From NCBI GenBank assembly GCA_050261915.1, contig JBLNDT010000076.1, positions 1 to 18,156 of the forward strand: 18,156 nucleotides of DNA, given 5' to 3'. Position numbers and translations under genes: made by a program. The stretch is from UBA699 sp050261915. Lineage in GTDB: Bacteria; Bacillota; Clostridia; Clostridiales; Clostridiaceae. The notes under the pieces are model-generated. The model made no database searches. It was not told the DNA's origin and saw nothing but the letters and a program-made list of their open reading frames with translations. Below, piece after piece: positions 13,492-18,156 of this stretch (position 1 is the stretch's first letter; each line of letters starts with the position of its first letter).

Positions 13492-14820
13492 TTATGGATA
13501 TAAATTTAAAATTAAGAAAAAAATCATCATGTTTTTAGTGCTGTCAAAGGAGGGGCTTGAAACAGTAAAGGTATCTTTTTTCAAGTTGTAGGTTACATAT
13601 TTAGTGAATACTGGTGCAAGTTCGCTGCTTTCAGGGGATGGAACAGAAGGCATCCTGAAATTCTGGTCATCTAGAAGGTCCTCGGATTTTGCTGAGAAGT
13701 CTCTGTATCTTTCTATATCTCCTATATCTGGTGCCTCAGGCCAGCTTAATATAATACCTGAATCTAGTACATGTCTTTTGAAAACTTCAGTTCCAATTGA
13801 AGGATCCTCACCAGAAAGCATACATAATAGATATGAAATTGTATCCACGCAGGTAAAATCAATTTCCTTGGATTCTATATCAGGTATGAACACACCAGTT
13901 TCCCTTCGGTAAAGCTCTGTAAGCTTTGAATATATGTCCTCACAAACAACTTTAAAATGATTTAACCCTGAACTTCTATAGAAAAGAAGAGAGTTAATGT
14001 AGGCATAGCAAAAGTCAAAGCAGCTTACAGCCTTTTCAACAAGAAGCTCGCATAAATCCAAAAGCAGAACTCTGCACTCTTCATTTTTTGAGCAGCTGTA
14101 AAAAACATTTAACCCAAGACATATAAGAGTCAGTTCGTTAAAGGAACAGGAGTAAAGTTCTTCTCTATATTCCAGCAGCATTTTCAAAATTTCCATAGAA
14201 AAGCTCTTATAATTTTCAACTTCATTATTATCAAGAAGGGATCCGCACATATAAAATGCAGCCATTAGTAGCGCTTGGGATGAATACTTGAATTTTTTCC
14301 CTTTATCATTAAAAGTAAGTTTGTCTGATAAGCCCTCTGTAACATCAATTTTATCTACAAAAACACCTTCCCGGCTGCGGAAATGACAGGCATAAAACTC
14401 AAGCTGGTTTTTGCTCAAGGTTTTATAAACTTCTCCAAGGAAGTATTTTCTTGGTTCTGTTGATTTAAAACCTTGATAATATTTGCAAAGCTGCAATAGG
14501 GAAAGAGTCATAAAGGCATTACCGGTAATGTTAATTTCCCTTTTGAATTTGTCGCTATTCCAGCTCCTGATATTTCCACCTGAATTCAATTTAGGATCAG
14601 CTTTTTTGTATATACATAAAAGTGGAGAAACAGACGAAAATATGTTAATATCAAGATTGGAAATGTTTTTAATTTTTAGTTCTTTAACTGAAGTTTGTAT
14701 TCCGCATCCGGAATATAATACTATGTGTTTTAAAGATTCCTTTGATAAATAAAATAATTGGTTTATTACATTTTCTTTTTCCAGTTTGTTAATTCTGAGA
14801 AAAGGGCCCATATATTTCAA
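13492..14820 (-). CDS. uncharacterised 442-aa protein, probably all-helical
   Basis: I cannot assign a family. The frame is open to a GTG at 14829, but the ribosome binding site TAGGTG lies directly over that codon and best serves the TTG at 14820, giving 442 aa. The middle (about 100-340) consists of amphipathic helices rich in Leu, Tyr and Cys (15 Cys overall). Two similar turns, EGVFVDKID (151-159) and TGVFIPDIE (308-316), lie about 157 residues apart. Helical pairs closed by G-x-F-x-D/P turns suggest an alpha/alpha toroid, as in some glycosidases and cyclases; this is inference. There is no signal peptide. A Pro/Ser/Asp-rich stretch (about 362-402) precedes a beta-like tail. The gene is divergent from the AIR-synthase-like gene and upstream of the 57-aa membrane gene on the same strand. 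Confidence 0.8.
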   Translation of the reverse strand: MKYMGPFLRINKLEKENVINQLFYLSKESLKHIVLYSGCGIQTSVKELKIKNISNLDINIFSSVSPLLCIYKKADPKLNSGGNIRSWNSDKFKREINITGNAFMTLSLLQLCKYYQGFKSTEPRKYFLGEVYKTLSKNQLEFYACHFRSREGVFVDKIDVTEGLSDKLTFNDKGKKFKYSSQALLMAAFYMCGSLLDNNEVENYKSFSMEILKMLLEYREELYSCSFNELTLICLGLNVFYSCSKNEECRVLLLDLCELLVEKAVSCFDFCYAYINSLLFYRSSGLNHFKVVCEDIYSKLTELYRRETGVFIPDIESKEIDFTCVDTISYLLCMLSGEDPSIGTEVFKRHVLDSGIILSWPEAPDIGDIERYRDFSAKSEDLLDDQNFRMPSVPSPESSELAPVFTKYVTYNLKKDTFTVSSPSFDSTKNMMIFFLILNLYP

Positions 14821-14913
14821 ATAACACACCTACTCTAAATTAATCCTTATATAAATAATATGTTGCGAATGTTTAAAAATTGCATATTAATTCTTGGAAG
14901 GGAAGTTTTTTTT

Positions 14914-15912
14914 ATGGAAGTTGGAAAGCTTAATTGGGATGAATTAAAAAATTTAATAGATAAAAGCAGAGGTAGTGAAAGACCAGAAGTCAGGATAAAA
15001 AGCGGTATTGGAGAGGATTGCAGTGTAATAAATTTTGGTGAATATGAATGTGCAATATCTTCTGACCCAATTACAGGTGCAGAAGAAAATTCAGGGAGAC
15101 TGGCTGTTCATATTAACTGCAACGATATAGCGGCTACTGGGGTTGAACCATTAGGCATCATGATTACCATACTCGCCCCGGAAACCGCTGAAATTGCAGA
15201 TATAAGCAGGGTAATGCGAGAAGTGGATGAGGAGGCAAAGAAGCTTAACATTGAAGTTCTGGGAGGTCATACAGAGGTTACAAGAGCTGTTAATAAAATG
15301 GTGCTGTCCTGTACTGTTATTGGAAAGGGAAAAAAGGATACTGCAGTAGCTACCTCAGGGGCAAAAATTGGAGATGATATAATTGTAACCAAGGAGCTTT
15401 GCATTGAGGGAACATATATTGCAGTAAGCGATTACGAGGAATATCTTGGAGATATCCTAAGCACTGAGGAAATTGAGGAGGCAAAAACTTATTTAGAAAT
15501 GATAAGTGTTGTTAAGGAAGGAGTTATTGCCGGGAAATTTGGAGTAAATTCCATGCATGACATAACAGAAGGTGGAGTTCTTGGAGCACTTTTTGAGGTG
15601 GCAGAAGCCAGCGGAAAGGGATTTGAAGCCTATTATGAAAGCATGCCGATAAATCCTATTGCATTGAAGGTATGCAGCGGCATTCAAATAGACCCATTAA
15701 GACTCATATCTTCCGGAAGCATGTTGATTACTTGTAATAATGGTGGTAAACTTGTAGAGTTGCTTAATAAAAATGGTATAAAGGCAAGCATTATTGGAAA
15801 AATTACTGAAGCTGGAGGTTACCTTTATAAAGAAGGAACAAAAGATAAGGTATTGCCGCCAAAACGAGACGAATTATTTGTAATGGCTGATAAATTAAAG
15901 CCCTTACATTGA
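14914..15912 (+). CDS. AIR synthase-related protein (PurM/HypE/SelD superfamily)
   Basis: This 332-aa protein has the two-domain fold of the ATP-using PurM/HypE/ThiL/SelD superfamily. Signatures are IKSGIGEDCSVI (28-39), SSDPITG (49-55), HINCNDIAATGVEPLGIM (66-83), GGHTEVT (117-123), GDDIIVTK (153-160) and MHDITEGGVLGALFEVA (214-230). It resembles HypE, the hydrogenase-maturation dehydratase, most in layout. It ends in KLKPLH, however, and lacks the C-terminal PRIC cysteine that HypE needs for thiocyanate formation; no other hyp gene is near. The substrate is unknown. An upstream ATG (14860) is in frame, but GGAAGGGAAG (14896-14905) before the ATG at 14914 and the start of the conserved region support the shorter form. 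Its stop is 15 bp before the rph start, suggesting an operon. Confidence 0.88.
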   Translation: MEVGKLNWDELKNLIDKSRGSERPEVRIKSGIGEDCSVINFGEYECAISSDPITGAEENSGRLAVHINCNDIAATGVEPLGIMITILAPETAEIADISRVMREVDEEAKKLNIEVLGGHTEVTRAVNKMVLSCTVIGKGKKDTAVATSGAKIGDDIIVTKELCIEGTYIAVSDYEEYLGDILSTEEIEEAKTYLEMISVVKEGVIAGKFGVNSMHDITEGGVLGALFEVAEASGKGFEAYYESMPINPIALKVCSGIQIDPLRLISSGSMLITCNNGGKLVELLNKNGIKASIIGKITEAGGYLYKEGTKDKVLPPKRDELFVMADKLKPLH

Positions 15913-15926
15913 TACAGGAGGGGACT

Positions 15927-16676
15927 ATGAGAATAGATGGAAGAAAAAACGACCAAACAAGACCTATAAAAATAACAAGAAACTATACAAAGTATGCAGA
16001 GGGTTCAGTGCTTATCGAATCCGGTGATACTAAGGTGATATGTACAGCATCAATAGAGGATAAGGTGCCTGTTTTTCTTAAAGGAAAGGGAGAAGGCTGG
16101 ATAACATGTGAATACAACATGATACCAAGAGCTACCCAGGTTAGGAAGCCAAGAGATATTACCAGGGGCAAAATGGACGGAAGAACAATGGAAATTCAAA
16201 GGCTAATCGGCAGAGCATTAAGGTCCGTGGTTGATTTAAAAGCCATAGGAGAAAAAACCATATGGATTGACTGTGATGTTATTCAAGCGGATGGAGGAAC
16301 AAGGACATCTTCCATAACAGGAGCCTTTGTTGCCCTTGTAGACGCTGTTAACAGCCTTCATAAGCAACTTCCCTTTGAAGTATATCCTATTAGGGAGTTT
16401 GTAAGTGCAATTAGCGTTGGAATGGTAAATGGGAGCAAGCTCCTTGACTTATGTTACGAGGAGGATTCCTCAGCAAAGGTGGACATGAATATAATAATGA
16501 CTGCTTCAGGAGAGTTTGTTGAAATTCAAGGTACCGGTGAGGAAAGCCCTTTTAGCAGGGAAGACTTAAATGAGCTTCTGGCACTTGGGGAAAAGGGAAT
16601 AAAGCAGGTTATTCAGGTTCAAAAGGATACCCTGAAAATGGATTCACTATGGATTGGAACAGGGTCATCGAAATGA
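15927..16676 (+). CDS. rph: ribonuclease PH
   Basis: This 249-aa enzyme is a phosphate-dependent 3'-5' exoribonuclease that trims the 3' ends of tRNA precursors. It matches the family from the start, MRIDGRKNDQTRPI. GGTRTSS (123-129) and Arg86 in GRTMEIQRL form the phosphate site, LLDLCYEEDSSAKVDMN (172-188) carries the metal-binding Asp residues, and EIQGTGEESPFSR (199-211) is a further family block. An in-frame TTG at 15909 overlaps the previous gene, but CAGGAGGGG (15916-15924) fixes the ATG at 15927. The order rph, XTP diphosphatase, phosphoesterase is the same as Bacillus rph-ysnA-ysnB. Here the operon also precedes a tRNA cluster. Confidence 0.97.
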   Translation: MRIDGRKNDQTRPIKITRNYTKYAEGSVLIESGDTKVICTASIEDKVPVFLKGKGEGWITCEYNMIPRATQVRKPRDITRGKMDGRTMEIQRLIGRALRSVVDLKAIGEKTIWIDCDVIQADGGTRTSSITGAFVALVDAVNSLHKQLPFEVYPIREFVSAISVGMVNGSKLLDLCYEEDSSAKVDMNIIMTASGEFVEIQGTGEESPFSREDLNELLALGEKGIKQVIQVQKDTLKMDSLWIGTGSSK

Positions 16677-17269
16677 TGAGGCTAATTGTAGCAAGCAACA
16701 ATATTAATAAAATAAATGAAATAAAAGATATTTTAAAAAAACTGCCTGTTGAGATACTTTCTATGAAGGATGCAGGTATAGGCCTTGAAATAGAGGAAAA
16801 TGGGGCTACCTTTATTGAAAACGCCTTAATTAAGGCAAAGGCAATACATGAACTTATACCTGATGCCATGGTGCTGTCTGATGATTCAGGACTATCTGTT
16901 GATGTTTTAGGAGGGGCACCAGGCATATACTCAGCAAGGTTTTCAGGAGAACATGGAAACGATAAGAAAAATAACGAAAAACTTTTAACCATGCTAAAAG
17001 GGGAAATAAACCGCAGTGCAAGGTTTATTTGTGCAATGGTTCTGATTACTGAAAAAGGTGAAGAAATTAAGGTTCAGGGAGAAATAAAGGGAACTATATC
17101 AGAAGAGGAAACTGGAACAAATGGATTTGGATATGATCCCATATTTTATCTTGAAGAATACAATAGGACCTTCGCAGAGGTTGAATCGGAAATAAAGAAT
17201 AAAATAAGCCACAGGGCCAAAGCACTAGCAAAAATTCAGCATGAGATAACAGAAATTATAAGGGGGTAG
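16676..17269 (+). CDS. XTP/dITP diphosphatase (RdgB/HAM1 family)
   Basis: This 197-aa enzyme hydrolyses XTP, dITP and ITP to monophosphates, keeping damaged purines out of DNA and RNA. Motifs present are VASNNINK (5-12), EENGATFIENALIKA (40-54), SDDSGL (68-73, with the likely catalytic Asp), GGAPGIYSARFSG (79-91), GFGYDPIFY (150-158) and SHRAKA (178-183). The length equals that of Escherichia coli RdgB. The first conserved residues begin at the ATG at 16676, which shares its A with the rph stop codon (ATGATG overlapping TGA), so translation is probably coupled. A longer frame from an ATG at 16649 has no ribosome binding site. The Bacillus counterpart is ysnA. Confidence 0.96.
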   Translation: MRLIVASNNINKINEIKDILKKLPVEILSMKDAGIGLEIEENGATFIENALIKAKAIHELIPDAMVLSDDSGLSVDVLGGAPGIYSARFSGEHGNDKKNNEKLLTMLKGEINRSARFICAMVLITEKGEEIKVQGEIKGTISEEETGTNGFGYDPIFYLEEYNRTFAEVESEIKNKISHRAKALAKIQHEITEIIRG

Positions 17270-17274
17270 AATCA

Positions 17275-17745
17275 TTGCTTATAGGGGTAATAAGTGATAC
17301 CCATAGATATAACTGGGTTATTGAAAATGCTGTTAAAAAGCTGGGGAAGCCTGATATTTTAATACATCTTGGAGATAATGTACAAGATATACTGGAAATA
17401 AAGAAGTATTTCAAGGGCAGAATCATAAATGTTAAGGGGAATTGTGATTTTTCCGTGGAGGTACCCAGCGAAAAAATTGAGATTATAGAAAATAAAAAAA
17501 TTCTTATTACTCATGGACATAGATATGATGTAAAGCATGATATTTCGAGGCTGAGATACAGAGCCCTTGAAGTTCAAGCTGACATTGTGGTATATGGTCA
17601 CAGCCACATATCCCAAATATCATTTGAGGATGGAATTTGGTTTGTAAACCCTGGAAGTCCAGCAGTGCCAAGGGATGGATGCAGCAGTGTAGCAACAATA
17701 AGCATAATTGATGGTACAATAAATGCAAGCATTAAAGCATTATAA
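17275..17745 (+). CDS. YfcE/YsnB-type metallophosphoesterase
   Basis: This 156-aa protein is a calcineurin-like phosphoesterase of the YfcE/MJ0936 type; members hydrolyse phosphodiesters with two metal ions, and the physiological substrate is uncertain. The metal ligands are visible in order: Asp8 and His10 in SDTH, Asp34 in HLGDN, Asn56 in GNCD, His80 in THGHRYDV, and His109 and His111 in YGHSH. NPGSPA (125-130) is a family signature. It starts with TTG at 17275, which AGGGGG (17261-17266) serves at 8 bp. It lies 5 bp after the XTP diphosphatase gene, in the same order as Bacillus ysnA-ysnB, and ends the operon. No clear terminator follows. Confidence 0.93.
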   Translation: MLIGVISDTHRYNWVIENAVKKLGKPDILIHLGDNVQDILEIKKYFKGRIINVKGNCDFSVEVPSEKIEIIENKKILITHGHRYDVKHDISRLRYRALEVQADIVVYGHSHISQISFEDGIWFVNPGSPAVPRDGCSSVATISIIDGTINASIKAL

Positions 17746-17779
17746 AACATGGACAAATTTAAAAAAGTGAATTTTACTA

Positions 17780-17808
17780 TTGACGAATTGAAATATATCG
17801 TGTAGAAT
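17780..17808 (+). promoter_or_regulatory. strong promoter for the tRNA cluster
   Basis: TTGACG (17780-17785) and TAGAAT (17803-17808) are 17 bp apart, giving a predicted start near 17815. The leader of about 34 nt contains a short hairpin (AGTTCC at 17825-17830 with GGAATT at 17836-17841) before the first tRNA. Confidence 0.75.
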
Positions 17809-17848
17809 AATTTATGTCGCTGAGAGTTCCTTTTAGGAATTAAAGCCT

Positions 17849-17924
17849 CGGGGTGTGGCGCAGATGGGAGCGCGCGTGGTTTGGGACCATGAGGTCGCAG
17901 GTTCAATCCCTGTCACCCCGACCA
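17849..17924 (+). tRNA. tRNA-Pro (UGG), copy 1
   Basis: A 76-nt cloverleaf with encoded CCA. The acceptor stem is CGGGGTG (17849-17855) with CACCCCG (17914-17920), and the discriminator is A. The anticodon stem CGTGG/CCATG closes the loop TTTGGGA with anticodon TGG at 17882-17884. The T arm is GCAGGTTCAATCCCTGT. It reads CCN proline codons and is identical to copy 2. Confidence 0.97.
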
Positions 17925-17956
17925 GTACAAATTAATAATAGTTTTAAGCAGAATTT

Positions 17957-18032
17957 CGGGGTGTGGCGCAGATGGGAGCGCGCGTGGTTTGGGACCATGA
18001 GGTCGCAGGTTCAATCCCTGTCACCCCGACCA
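17957..18032 (+). tRNA. tRNA-Pro (UGG), copy 2
   Basis: All 76 nt including CCA are identical to the tRNA at 17849-17924, shifted by 108 bp, with anticodon TGG at 17990-17992. The 32-bp spacer between the copies is AT-rich and has no promoter or terminator, so both probably come from one precursor. Confidence 0.97.
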
Positions 18033-18035
18033 TCT

Positions 18036-18109
18036 GCGGGTGTAACTCAATGGTAGAGTGCCAGCCTTCCAAGCTGGTTACGAGGGTTCGATTCCCTTCA
18101 CCCGCTCCA
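18036..18109 (+). tRNA. tRNA-Gly (UCC)
   Basis: A 74-nt cloverleaf with encoded CCA. The acceptor stem is GCGGGTG (18036-18042) with CACCCGC (18099-18105), and the discriminator is T. The anticodon stem CCAGC/GCTGG closes the loop CTTCCAA with anticodon TCC at 18068-18070. It starts 3 bp after copy 2 of tRNA-Pro. Confidence 0.97.
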
Positions 18110-18112
18110 TAT

Positions 18113-18156
<44 letters not shown>

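Noticed and set aside
13604..13912. 102-codon plus-strand frame opposite the 442-aa gene
   Set aside because: It lies antisense inside a longer coherent gene, with no ribosome binding site and Ser-rich antisense composition.
14860..14913. Longer N terminus (18 extra residues) for the AIR-synthase-like protein
   Set aside because: There is no ribosome binding site before 14860; GGAAGGGAAG precedes the ATG at 14914, where family similarity begins.
17809..17848. Riboswitch or T-box before the tRNA genes
   Set aside because: The leader is only about 35-40 nt with one 6-bp hairpin and no T-box or riboswitch consensus; it is a tRNA precursor leader.

Overview
This is a low-GC Gram-positive chromosomal window, most likely from a member of the Clostridiaceae. 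The signs are AT-rich DNA, strong AGGAGG-type ribosome binding sites, several TTG starts, GatCAB, PcrA-LigA and YerC genes of Firmicutes type, and four tRNA genes with encoded CCA ends. The genes look like ordinary chromosome; I see no phage, transposon, CRISPR array or defence island.

Layout. At 88-1859 glucose-6-phosphate isomerase (pgi) is followed closely by a YaiI/YqxD (DUF188) gene. A 54-residue unknown gene on the minus strand (1840-2004) overlaps the end of the latter. At 2133-3907 a protein made of four tandem Y_Y_Y-type repeats sits 11 bp before an SLT-type lytic transglycosylase, and the pair ends at a clear terminator. An RsuA-type pseudouridine synthase follows (3953-4669). A 316-bp gap (4670-4985) then holds a near-consensus promoter, two consecutive hairpins and a T tract with no ORF, so it is a candidate small RNA or attenuated leader. 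At 4986-9592 come yerC, pcrA and ligA, an arrangement related to that of Bacillus subtilis. A small three-helix membrane protein (9666-9935) has its own promoter and terminator and precedes gatC-gatA-gatB (10032-13238).

Convergent with gatB are two minus-strand genes. One is a 442-residue protein I cannot assign (13492-14820). The other, downstream of it, is a 57-residue single-pass membrane protein (13246-13419) whose stop codon lies in the loop of the gatB terminator. The ribosome binding site of this small gene lies in one arm of an inverted repeat, and a candidate -10 box lies in the loop.

At 14914-17745 there is a compact plus-strand cluster: an AIR-synthase-like (PurM/HypE superfamily) protein, RNase PH (rph), XTP/dITP diphosphatase and a YfcE/YsnB-type phosphoesterase. 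The last three match the rph-ysnA-ysnB order of Bacillus. A good promoter then leads into tRNA-Pro(UGG), a second identical tRNA-Pro(UGG), tRNA-Gly(UCC) and a tRNA-Arg(UCU) cut by the window edge.

Most genes are housekeeping: glycolysis, DNA repair and replication, Gln/Asn-tRNA transamidation, rRNA and tRNA maturation, and nucleotide sanitation. The parts least explained by known families are the 442-aa/57-aa minus-strand pair with its inverted repeat, the possible RNA at 4803-4890, the Y_Y_Y-repeat/transglycosylase pair, and the overlapping 54-aa gene.
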